From Erigeron canadensis (lineage: Eukaryota > Streptophyta > Magnoliopsida > Asterales > Asteraceae): a stretch of 64,000 nt of DNA. A program made the position numbers and the translations under genes. The notes below the pieces were generated by a model, which saw nothing but the letters and a program-made list of their open reading frames with translations, was not told the DNA's origin and did no database searches. Location: contig NC_057769.1 in assembly GCF_010389155.1 (NCBI RefSeq), positions 10,044,735 to 10,108,734 on the forward strand, given 5' to 3'. Within the stretch, counting starts at the first letter, position 1; the number at the start of each line of letters is the position of its first letter. Positions 10,534 through 21,889 of this stretch are shown here, piece after piece.

Positions 10534-11853
10534 GAAATATGTGTTCATATAGAACTTATATACATGGTGCAACCTCTGAGATGAGTGGTAGTGTCTGCAA
10601 CCCGTAATCCAGAAGGTCCAAACGGGCCAACCATAAGGGCGAAAAATTATGCCACACATTAGTTGGCCCATTTCAGCTTTCTCTAAAATATTGTATCAAC
10701 TTTCATTGGTTTTCGTTCATTTTCTTCTTTATTTTTAACTTTTAAGCAAGTCATGTGAAATAATTTCCAATATTAGTGAAATATGTTGCTATCTTAACAA
10801 GTAAATACAAGTTATATATGTTTCACCTTCCTCTTCACACAACTGCAAAAGCACAAATAATAAATAAAGGAATTTCCTTCAAAACATGAAATGTAATGGT
10901 TAATGCTAAAGCTCAAACCAAAAACCAAATATTTGAAGGAATTTCCTTCAAAACGTGAAATGAAATGTTCAACGATTCGGTTTACAGTTTTCCCATTTGG
11001 TTTTTATTCGATTTGACAATACTTGAAGGCTAAAGCTCAAACCAAAAACCAAATTAAACGTAGTTAATCAAGAATAAATCAAAAGAAATCTGATTTCTGC
11101 TACTGCACATTCGCGTTACAAGTTTGTATAACAGCTTAAAATTACCGTCAAAGATCAAACATAAACAAGAATACACCGGTATCCTTGTAAATACCAGTAT
11201 TAGACAATTCCCAGTTTAAGGATCACTATCATGATCATGGTAAGTTGTAAACTACAATTTTCATTACCAAGATCCACAAAAAAAAATAAAAAAATACAAT
11301 GTCAACATGTAGTGTGCTTAATTAAAGTTTATTATTTTAACATCGTTATTTTAACATAATCGAGTGGATACAACTATACAAGACACTCAAATCTAGTAAC
11401 CTAATTTATAACTCTAATTATCATATAATCCTTAAACTTTTTGTTCCCATGCTATTGGATTTTTATGGCCTGTTTATTACGGGTAAACTACGTTAATTAG
11501 TTTAATTTAATTAGCTAAAGACTTCGATTAATTGGCAGTTAGTCATATCTCCTCCTCGTAATCAACTCCCATTAAACTTGTCTCTTCTGTTCATTAAAAA
11601 AAAAACATCATCGTAGTCTCCAACGTTGTACATTCCATAATCACTTTTTAGGAAAAAAAATTCTTATCTATAATTTTCTTCAAAAACATTTTGAAAATGT
11701 GGTTCGGAAATATAACTTCAAGATCACTTTTATACAACTGGGTTTGCTAAATATTTTGTTTTTACTTATTGGGTTTGTTTTAGTTTCATCAGTTGCAGTA
11801 AAAATTTCAAGTGGGTCATTTTCTTGTGTTGAATTTTGATCAAAAAAGCGAAA
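10534..11853. promoter_or_regulatory. Intergenic region upstream of the full VSR gene, with local repeats
   Basis: No gene is seen. AAGGAATTTCCTTCAAAAC occurs at about 10868 and 10938. GCTAAAGCTCAAACCAAAAA occurs at about 10905 and 11029. These are duplicated local blocks. The promoter and 5' UTR of the VSR gene must lie in the last several hundred bases. Confidence 0.45.
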
Positions 11854-14800
11854 ATGATGAAACATGGGAAATTAAGTGTTGTGATATGTGTTTGGTTTTT
11901 GCTTATGTGCAAATCATGTTGGGGTAGATTTGTAGTAGAGAATATAAGTTTAAAAGTGACTAACCCTGAGAAATTGATAGGGAAGTATGAATGTGCACTT
12001 GCTAATTTTGGTATTCCTCAATATGGAGGATCATTAAGTGGTCATGTTGTTTATAGAAAGGAGAATCCTAAGGCATGCGACAATTTCACCGATGATATCT
12101 CATTCAATTCAAAGACTTCTGGTTCCCTTCCGGTTTTTCTTCTTGCAGACCGTGGTGGTAATACTACTTTGTTTCATTGTTTATGATTGCTTGTGTGTTG
12201 AAAATTTGATATACATGTTTTGGTCATGAATTTTGTTTGGTATAATACGTTGCCTCATAGTTTCTTGTAGCCATGTTGGCTCTGATAATATTTAGTCATG
12301 TGCCATTGGGGTTGGTGGCCCATTGGTAAGGTCTTTGACCTTGGGGATACACCTGGGTTTGAGTCTCATTTCCCACATTTGTGGGGGTGGATTAATAGGG
12401 GTGTTTCGAGAATCTTGGGTTTCATCTCAGGCATGCATATAAATTAGGAGTAGGAGTAGATTATAATGTCGTTCTAAAAAAAAGGAATTTAGTCATGTGC
12501 TTAAGAGCTAAACTCAAAGTGTGACACCTCTATCTTGTTGTAAAAAAGCTTTTCTTAATTGATGGAGTGTCTTTATGAATTAAATTTTGTTGAGTTATAA
12601 CCTGTTTGCCATTTGACTTGTCCATTGACAGCTTATTATCTTAATTTCCCATTTGAGATGTAACATAATTCGAATCAACCATTCATAATTTAATCGGTCA
12701 AAATTTGCAACTTCTAATGTATGATCTTGATTTAACTATTCTTGTTGCTCGATTTTGCAGCTTGTTTGTTCACAAGCAAGGCATGGAATGCACAAAACGC
12801 CGGTGCATCAGTAATTCTTGTTGCAGATGACCAACCAGAGCATTTAATCACCATGGATTTGCCTGAATATGATATAAAAGACGATTACTTGCAAAATTTA
12901 ACACTCCCTTCTGCATTCATTAACTACGCACTTGGGGAATCAATAAAAAAAGCTTTAGATGATAAAGAGTTTGTTCTCGTAAATCTTGATTGGTCAGAAG
13001 CTCTTCCTCATCCTGATGAACGAGTCGAGTATGAGTTTTGGACCAGTAGCAATGTTGAATGTGGACCCAAATGTGATAGTCAAATAAATTTTGTCAAAAG
13101 CTTTAAAGGGGTTGCTCAAACACTTGAACAAAAAGGGCATACTCAATTTACACCACATTACATCACATGGTATTGCCCAGAGGAGTATATTTCATCCGAA
13201 AAATGCAAATCTCAGTGTATTAATCATGGGAAATATTGTGCTCCGGATCCAGATGGAGATTTCGGTAAAGGGTATAATGGGAGGCAAGTTGTTTTTCAAA
13301 ATTTAATTCAGGCCTGCTTTTATAAAGTTGCAAATGAAAGTGGAAAATCATGGCTTTGGTGGGATTATGTGACGGATTTTGATACTCACTGTTCGATGAA
13401 AGACGGAAAGTACAACAAAGATTGTGCAGATGAAGTTATTAAGTCACTAGGTGAGTTGTGCAAACATTTTTACGACTTTGAGTATACAAGTGCATTCTAT
13501 ATGATTTTTTTAGTTCATTTTTTCTAGTCCATTATAATTGAAGTTAAAATTTGCATTTTAAAAGAAGATACAATTTCAGAAAGTTGATTTTGGTCACCTG
13601 AGTTCTGCACTTTGTCTAATTAGAAGACATGATTGGTATTTTTGTTATGCCAAGAGACTAGTTCAAGTAGATGCTAAGTTACACACTTACACATTGCATT
13701 TTCTTGCCAACTAAATGAGTAATAAAAATGTTTGTGTTTTTATCTTAGTTTTGTATTTTCCTGAATCTCAAAATCATATTTCATATACTTCACTTTGTAA
13801 TTCAATTTATATATATATATTATTTACTGAAGGTGGGTTTTCTGTTTATGTTTTTTATCATGTTTTCGATCAAAGGGAAAATTGTGTGATTAAAGTTTGT
13901 TGAAATTGATTTGTCATTTCTCTACTTGGTTTGTGCTTGATTCTTTAGCTGATCTTACCTTATGTGCTATCATTCTTAGGAGTTGATATCAAGAAAATAA
14001 ATGAATGTGTGGGTAAAACAGAAGAAGATGTCGAAAATGCAGTTCTCAAAGCAGAACAGGATGCACAGGTTTGTAGTTTGTGTTAACAATGGAGGGCGGG
14101 TTGGGTAATGGGTCAAAGCAGATAATTTATATCCAAAAACTCTAAAAATGATTACAAAAGTTATGCTATTTAAGTAATAATTTTGTATAGTTAATTAAGA
14201 TTTTAGGTGTTTTAAATATACCTTGGACGACTAAGGACCTATTTTACCCAAAACATCTGTTCAACACTATTAAATTATATACAGATAGTAAGTACTATGA
14301 TCTAAAAAGCCACTATTTTTAGCTACGTCTAACTTTTTGAATAAAATTACTTATGAGGTTTTATGCACTAAAAGTACACTTTGAATGGCTTTCGAGCTGT
14401 TTGATCCATTTGACCTGTTTCCTTCAAAGCTAATTTCAAGTATAACTTATGTATGATCCATCAAAGATAAATCATTACTGCAATGGATAGGATACATTCA
14501 CTAGTAAATGGAGTGAAGTTGCCACAATATTCTTATTTATATGCAGATAGGAAAAGGTGACCGAGGGGATGTGACAATACAGCCAACTCTTGTAATAAAC
14601 AACAGACAATATAGAGGTGCGTGGTCTACAAATAAATCGATAATCGTGTGTGTGGCCTGAGGGCTGGTTCATCTCACCTTTCCTAGAAACGCCTTATAAG
14701 AATATTTGGTTTGTACAGGTAAGATTGACAAAAGAGCAGTTTTGAAAGCCATATGTTCAGGATATGAGGAAACCACAGAACCGGCTCTTTGCTTAAGTAA

Positions 14801-16595
14801 CGGTTAGTGTACAAAGCTTGATATTTTTACATCATTTGTAAGCATATATTAAAGTATCTCTTACACTTACAGAGGTAATTTGTAATCCATTCCTATCAAT
14901 TTGAGCTATCTTATTAATATAGTAGTTTTCGCAGATATAGAAACAAATGAGTGTATGGACAACAATGGTGGCTGTTGGATGGACACCGTTACTAATATAA
15001 CAGCATGCAAGGTACCAAGATCATCTTTATATGGTCTCACTTTTCAACTATCAGTAAGATTTTTTTATTTCAAGGATATTGGTGTAGGATACTTTCCGGG
15101 GAAGAGTCTGTGAATGCCCGATTGTGCAGGGTGTGAAATATGTCGGTGATGGTTATAAACACTGTGAAGGTAATTTGATTGAGAATCTATAAAGAAGTAT
15201 CTAAATACCCCTCATAAGCCAGGATTTTTTTCGACTGACACCAATGTGAAAATTTGTTCTTGGACTGAAGCTTCTGATGATGTATAATGTTTGTGCTTGC
15301 AGCTTCGCTGGCCTTACATTGTCAAGTTAACAATGGAGGCTGTTGGAATAGCACCAAAGAGGGCAGGAACTACTCTGCTTGTATTGTTAGTTCTCTCTCT
15401 GTCCCTCAGTCTATACATCTACAAATATGTAATCATTCATATACACATCTAGATATACATGTGTGCATATGTATTAAAATGTGAAGGTCTTAGAGAGTTT
15501 CATACAAGAAATGGATATATTTGTACATATGTATGATATGTGTGTGTTTAGCTGCATATACATGTGTCCCCATTTAATGTTTCTATTTCCTCGCTCCTCT
15601 TTTTTGAATACATTACTCGTATGCGTATCTATTTTCTAACAAATGTTTAATTTTATGATTAAGGATGGCCATACAAATGGTTGCACTTGTCCGTCAGGAT
15701 TTAGGGGAGACGGAGTTAGTAGTTGTGAAGGTACAAAGTTATTTTCCTGTCAAGAAGTTTAGTCATATGAATAATGGTTATTTTTGATGCTACATTATGG
15801 TCTCCAAAGTCAAATTACGAAAACACATTGTCCGCAGTCCCATAAAACCTTGGTCAGATGTCATTGCTATAGAGTGATTGCAGTGTTTGTATGACACCTT
15901 TTTTTTCCACTCAAAACTAAAATTTTGTTATATATGATGTTTACTTAAATTATCTCAGATATTGACGAATGCAAAGAGAAAACGGCATGTCAATGTTCCC
16001 AATGCAAATGCAAGAATACGTGGGGAAGTTATGAATGTAGCTGCACTGGCAACTCAATCTACCTTAAAGAAATTGACATATGTATAAGTGAGTATTATGA
16101 GCTTGGTCATAATTCGTGAAATTTTTACAGCGATTCTTTATTTCATTTATGAAATCACAACTATCTTATGATAGTAATTCTTGATGGGTAGATACTAAAG
16201 AAGGTCATACAAGTAGTGGCTGGGGTTTCGCATGGATCTTTGTTCTTGGTTTGGCAGCTATCGGAGTTGTTGGATATATATTCTACAAGTACAGAGTTCG
16301 GGTATGCCTTTATCCCTCTCACCCTCTCATCTATACAGTGTTATTCCATACCCTTTTCGGGTTTTTTGACCCACTTTTGCTTTTACATGGACATTTGAGT
16401 GTTTCGGTAACAATAACTATACATTTTTTATCTTGTCTTGATAAGACCAAAGTCCTATACTAACTTTTATTGTGTGATGAATCTTTTGTTATGCAGAGAT
16501 ACATGGATTCAGAGATCAGGGCTATCATGGCGCAGTATATGCCATTGGATAATCCAGTGGAGGTTCCACTCAACCGCTCTTATGGAGATATCTGA
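11854..16595 (+). CDS. Vacuolar sorting receptor (VSR/BP-80 family), 12 exons, 627 aa
   Basis: A type I membrane receptor that sorts vacuolar proteins between Golgi/TGN and prevacuolar compartments. Exons by eye: 11854-12157, 12761-13450, 13980-14068, 14547-14616, 14719-14802, 14935-15011, 15088-15169, 15303-15385, 15664-15730, 15959-16087, 16192-16301 and 16497-16595. They sum to 1884 nt with every phase consistent. Domains in order: signal peptide ([16 protein letters not shown]), PA domain ([17 protein letters not shown]), central luminal region ([31 protein letters not shown]), Cys-rich EGF-like repeats ([22 protein letters not shown], a Ca-binding [13 protein letters not shown]), one transmembrane helix ([18 protein letters not shown]) and a cytosolic tail with the tyrosine sorting motif YMPL. 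Length matches the family (about 620-630). ATG 11854 gives a normal signal peptide; ATG 11857 is an equal alternative. Intron 1 holds a SINE. Confidence 0.93.
12304..12486 (+). mobile_element. tRNA-derived SINE in intron 1 of the VSR gene
   Basis: The body is about 183 bp with a Pol III A-box-like start (GGTGGCCCATTGGTAAGGT) and a B-box-like GGGTTTGAGTCTC. It ends in an A-rich tail (CTAAAAAAAAGG). It is flanked by a perfect 14-bp target-site duplication, ATTTAGTCATGTGC, at 12290-12303 and 12487-12500. Orientation is the same as the host gene. Confidence 0.8.
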
Positions 16596-17749
16596 GCACC
16601 AACAAGACAGCAATGTCACACTTCCTGTTCAGCACTCCTTTCGTTCAGTGGTTATAAATCGGATCATGTCTTATGATTTTAATCCTTACTATTTCATGTA
16701 TATAATACAGTTGGTTTTGAGAAAGAAAAAAAAAAGATAGGCCAATCTACATGATATATGTTTTCTAGTATTACAAGAGATATTAGTGGCTTATTCATAA
16801 GAATAATGCCTCAAAAATCTGTACCCAAAACTGGTTCATTTGATTCTACTTGATATTGTGCGTATATTCGGCCTGTCACTCGGTTTATCGTAACATGCCT
16901 TCTACATGAATATGGAGAGGTTAAAAACCATTACCTATGGAATATGGAGAGGCTTATTCATATCACACTTCCACCTTCTACAGGTTCATTTTGTTTTTAC
17001 TTGATATTGTATCTTGTTTCGAAACAGGAATATGGAGAGGTTAAAAACCACTACCTAGTGTCAACAAACAATTCGATATGCCTTGACTTTTTAGGTGATC
17101 AGGACCGAGTCAAATAGCTATGATTTGAAGCACTTGTTTTTACATTATTTCCGAAACCCAATGACTCAACTGTATATGCCAGTATTGACATAGTACAACG
17201 GGACTCTATCATTTTTCTTGTCCAATTAAACACCTTGAATTGGTCACTTGAATAAACATGAGTCACCCACACAAGAATGTGTTCTCTGTGATTCAACAGT
17301 GTGACATCCTAGATCAGTTATAACTTAACTAAGTCTACATTAAACCAATTAACGAAACCCGAGCTTGCTAGGAACTATTACAAATAAATAAAATGGAACT
17401 ATTTTAATGATAATATAGTGATCAACAGAAGAAAAAAGAAAAACTTTACACTAGAAATTGGTTGGAGTCCTTTCAAGAAGAAAGGGACTCTCCAAAAATA
17501 GGCGTATGCCACTTTATACAACGAGCACACGGTATTCTTTAGTAAAAGGCGAAAGAATAGTTCGCTTTGTGCTCATTGCATGGCTGCGTGCCTTTCAACT
17601 TAACACCCAGCCTATCTTTTATAGACCCTCCTTTCCTTTATGCTTTTACTTCCAACCGATGTGGGATCAAAACAACCATCTTTACTTATTATATTCTCTT
17701 TGGCTTTGTCCAAGTTACATATAATTTAGAATAGTAGTCTTCTGTCCAC
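16596..17749. repeat. 3' flank of VSR with a local duplication; no gene
   Basis: The 3' UTR of the VSR gene should occupy the first part. The block GGTTCATTT...TACTTGATATTGT...GAATATGGAGAGGTTAAAAACCA(T/C)TACCTA occurs at about 16831-16940 and again, shortened, at about 16983-17056. No coding frame of value is seen in the rest. Confidence 0.45.
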
Positions 17750-19689
17750 GATCCATTTTGGTGGTATTTGAGCTTTGTTTTCTGTTTAGTTAATTTATTT
17801 TTAGTTCGTCAAACTTTAAGTAGCTGTGGGAGAATTGCGATCAAAGATATGTTAGCCGTTGGATCGCCCTAAAACTTGTATTGTTGGCTATAGTCATAGA
17901 CTCATGGTTGTAGCTTTCAACATTTCAGTTTTTCAATTGGAATTTTAAGCAATGCGGAGGAATCAGTCTACGTAGTTGTTGTTTTCAGTTCGTCACTTTC
18001 ACATAGCCCTGAGAGAATTTAACCGTTAGCCGTTATATTCCGTGGTCTTAGAGTAACAACCAATACCGTCTTCAATATGTTATGGGACCCAATATCATCT
18101 TGTAATCGTTTTTGTAATCAAGTTTAGATCATTTTTTTAAGTATATTTTAGTTTCGCTATATTTATTAATGTTAATTTATTTATAGTTGGGACTACTGGA
18201 CTAGGGAGAAACTCTAACTTTGGATTGGGTTGGGCTGAAAACGATTGTTCGTTAAATGGACCGATGACTTACAAGAAAGGGGTAGATATTTGATTATTTG
18301 GGTGATCTTTTGTAATTGAAATATCTTTCATATGTTTGAAATATTTGAATTACCGATGTCTAAGAAAGAAGTTGATATTTCGGTGATTTTTGGAATCAAA
18401 GGTAAAAATGATTGCAAACTTGATAATTAACTTTATCAAGATCAAGATTATGGATATCGATATGTTTTTTGAAATTCCAATGTCGCTTGATACATAATTG
18501 ATTATTTTCTACCTCTTCAATGATAGAATTGAATATTGTTGTCGTATATTAATCCAGAGGAATCTTAGTCCAAAAATATAAAATGATTATACTACTTAAA
18601 AGAGTGTAAAAAGAGTAGAGAGCGAAGGAAAAGATAGATTAAAAAAATAATAATAATTAATTTTTCTAAACATACATTAGCCTAAAAAACTTTCTAAAAT
18701 CATATGAATGTGTAAGTGGATTCAGCTCTTTCTTAATCTTACCTTTAAATTTTCACATGTCATTATCCTATGAATTAGATTAATATTTAGGTTAATAAAT
18801 TAAAAGGAATCATTTTTCTTTTAAAAAATCTATAAAACCATGGAAAGGATTAGTGCATGGAGTGTATTAAACTTTTGGTTGCTATAGTGTGTATTTAACT
18901 TAATTTAATAACTATTAAGTGTATTAAACTCCGCTACTTTATCACGATTTAGGTATTCAACTTGCAATCTCTATTGTGTGTATTAGACTTTAGGAATAAA
19001 GACACCAAAGTTTAACCAACTATAACTAAACGGAAGTCGTATAATGATCTACGAGATTGTGTTATCAAATATCAATGTAAGAAACTATGCATTTTGTTTA
19101 AACAATGTAAAATATGTAAGGAACTTACATTGATTGATCCAAATAAAATGGTCTTTATATGTTTTGATTAATATATTTAGTTCCTTACACTGATTAAATA
19201 ATTTGTCACTACACAACATAACTATTCGGTCATAGTTAGTTACACTCCAGTGTCCTTATCAGTAAGCTTTGTATGTTTTCAACTTTGACCATGTTGCTAT
19301 TATATGTATATAACTTTGCCTTTTGTTATTGTGTTTATCCAGCTTATTCGTTTTATGTATTATGTGTATCTTTTTTTAACCTAGATGATATGTTACCTCA
19401 TGAAAAAATAATACTTAGAGTTTATACAATAGCTATGAAAACGAGTAAAGATTATTACCTTCTCATGAACATAGCATTAGTAATTAATTAAATGATATGT
19501 TGTTGGTTATAAGTAATTACACTAGAAGCGAGCACAATGTAGAGAGTTCAAATGAAACACACATATCATATTACACAATATCGAATGATGATCCTATGAT
19601 ATCAGTCACTAACGAACTACGTACATAGAGAAAGACTTATAAGATCACCTTACATTTAAGTTGATATGATGTACTATATATAAACATTA
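17750..19689. other. Degenerate LTR-like remnant and AT-rich spacer
   Basis: 17800-18120 has phrases common in gypsy-type LTR bodies (AGCCGTTGGATCGCCCTAAA, TAGCCGTTATATTCC), but neither end can be fixed. 18850-19260 has several partial repeats of TGTGTATTA..ACTT words and an inverted pair AAGGAACTTACATTGATT / AGTTCCTTACACTGATT at about 19117-19195. No gene is seen. Confidence 0.3.
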
Positions 19690-20184
19690 TGTTGGAGTTT
19701 GATCATGTTAATTATAAACGTATGTCCGGAAATAATTTAAGCCTACGAGGTCACACGAAATGACATGGTAACTCTATATTATTAATTAGTATATTAAAGA
19801 TATATATTAATTAACTAGATCACGAAATGATTAATAAACATTTATTAAATGTTAAATAAATAATGTTTATTGATTAAAAAGGAATTAAAAGTTGGAGTTG
19901 GACTAGGATTAAGGGGAAGAGGGGGCGAACCATCTAAGGGGTTTTAGGCCCTAAACTAAACTTGTCCACCAAGTTAAGTAACCATAAACCTAAGCCTATA
20001 AATAGAAGATTAAAGTTAGGGGTTTTTCATAAGTTCACAAGGGAAAAACCCTAACTAAAAATCTCTCTCTCCCTCTCTTTTTCCGTTTGGCCGAAGCAAA
20101 GAAAACCCTAAGGGTTTCGGTTTTAGGGTTTCGACTTCAAGGGTTTAAGCAAAGGGTTGTTTGTTCATGATCGAGGTACTAACA
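19690..20184 (+). mobile_element. LTR-like remnant (TGTT...AACA)
   Basis: A block starts TGTTGGAGTTTGATCATG and may end TACTAACA. It contains a promoter-like CCTATAAATAGAAGATTAAAG at about 19995-20015, then a CT-rich leader and AAACCCTAA words, as expected of a copia-type LTR or of a captured plant promoter/5' UTR. No matching second LTR and no clean target-site duplication were found, so the ends are provisional. Confidence 0.4.
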
Positions 20185-21579
20185 TACAATATAAGGGGTG
20201 TCTAGTGTGCGATCGTAGAGGGGTTTTATTTTAAACCCTAAGGGTGGAAGGAGTCGAAAGGCTCAGCCTTTTCATCTCCCTTCAAATAACCAATCAAATT
20301 ACTCCACCTCATTTTAACCCTCCAACCTTTTTTCCAACCTTTTTTCAACCTTTTTTTAGTGGAAACCGAAACTCCCAACCTTTTTTTCACATTTTAATAA
20401 TTTATCCTTAACATTATAGACTTTACATAACTAACCCTTTTTAATTTAAATCTTTTATTAATAACCATTTGATCATAAATGCCGAAGCAGTTTACGAAAA
20501 AAAAAAATAAGTGTTTAATATGTTGTAATATTAAGTACTTTTAAATTAATTTAAGTAGTTTTAATTATGTTGTAATGTACTATTTTAATAAATAAAATGT
20601 CATTTTAGAAATTTATATGGAGTGTGTGTTGTGTTTTTGGAAGTTTAAATGGGTAATATAAATTAGAAAATTAAAAAAAAATAACTTTCATCAACTTGTC
20701 ACTTTAGGTCCCTGGCTCCATCTTTCTTCCACCTTTAGTCCCCCCAACAGTCACTATAGGTTTCAAAATTTGGCACCTTTAGTCCCTGATGACACACGCC
20801 TTCTTCAACCTCTCGCGAGCTCCTAGCTCGCGCCCTGCGGCTCGCTTCCATCTCACGCAGGTGGCAACCGGAACTCGCTCGAACCTCCGCAGCTCGCTTC
20901 CATCTCGCAGCCATCTCCCTTTCGGCTCCCTCCCCCCTAATTCATCATAATAATAATATCATTATTATTTATCGGAGCTTTGCATAAGATACTCGTCTCA
21001 ATTCTATTCTTTGTTAATTAATTTGATTGTATATATGTTTCGACTCTTCCGTTGCGCATACTCGTGATTATATGTTTATATATGTCATATTCTAACACAT
21101 TACATATCAGATATGAGTATGGTAAATATATCTTTATATTGTGAGTATTCATCTCATGTGTATTTAGAAACTAATGATAAGTGAATACTGAAGCAAATTA
21201 ATTAGTTGCCTGTTGATTAAACAACTTGACTGTTTATGCTAAATGCACTTTGTTTCATGAAATGTGATCAGAGTCTTCACAACACGAATTTAGGTGATGT
21301 TATATTTTAGAAAGAGTAACCATAGTTATGCTTAATAAATGTGTTTAAAAGTATGTTTAATCTATTTAATTTTTGATATATAGATTTCATACTTTTCCTT
21401 TTTTAATCTTTTATTGTTGATTTTGTTATGTGTCAATCTTTTCTTTTAATGTATATCATTAAGCCTAGCTTTTAGGCACATTAAACATGTTTATTAGAAA
21501 ATTTTGACTTGGATATATATATAAGAGAAAGGGTTTGTGAAAAAGAAATACTTAACAGTTTTACGTCCAAGTGACATTT
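20185..21579. other. Repeat-rich spacer without a gene
   Basis: 20320-20385 has runs of CCAACCTTTTTT. 20695-20935 is GC-richer, with phrases such as CACTTTAGGTCCCTGGC and CACCTTTAGTCCCTGATG and repeated CAGCTCGCTTCCATCTCGC words. This resembles termini and interior of the other 'gtccctg' repeats in the window. No complete element could be delimited. Confidence 0.35.
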
Positions 21580-21889
21580 TTTAATACAAAACGAACATTC
21601 ACGCAATGAACCGACGATGATGATAACGACGGCAGCAACACGTGGTGGCGGCGACAACTTGTGGTGATGGTTGTGGTAATGTGATTGATGTAAAATGAAA
21701 TTGTGTAGTTAATTTAAAAGTTGGGGAATAATTTGTAAATTATTTCATTAAGGATATTTTAGATATATGTGTTAATTATATAGAAAAAGAAAATTTAAAA
21801 AAAATATATTTTTGGGTATTTTAAAGATATAAAGCTAAAAGGTAGAAAAAGCTTATTGTTATATAGTAAGAGTAGTATAGTATAGATGG
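21580..21889 (-). mobile_element. Degenerate non-autonomous Helitron-like element
   Basis: On the minus strand the 5' end reads TCTATACTATACTACTCTTA (from about 21886), a plant Helitron-type start. The interior near the other end carries the CCACCACGTGTTGCTGCCG-like GC-rich stretch seen in sister copies at 49235-49589 and 60282-60526. The 3' hairpin and CTAG are eroded, so the left boundary is approximate. Confidence 0.4.

Noticed and set aside
12304..12400. Genuine tRNA gene
   Set aside because: A- and B-box-like motifs are present, but no cloverleaf closes and the unit ends in poly-A with a TSD, so it is a SINE.
9642..16595. One long VSR gene using the first copy's exon 1
   Set aside because: Both copies have their own signal-peptide exon and PA exon; joining them would duplicate the PA domain, and the first copy's second exon runs to a stop without a clear donor.
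19117..19195. Complete MITE from the AAGGAACTTACATTGATT inverted pair
   Set aside because: The arms are short and imperfect and no terminal repeat or TSD could be read.
20040..20250. AAACCCTAA / TTTAGGG words that look like interstitial telomere repeat
   Set aside because: Copies are few, scattered and in both orientations; such telo-box words are common in plant leaders and LTRs, with no tandem array.
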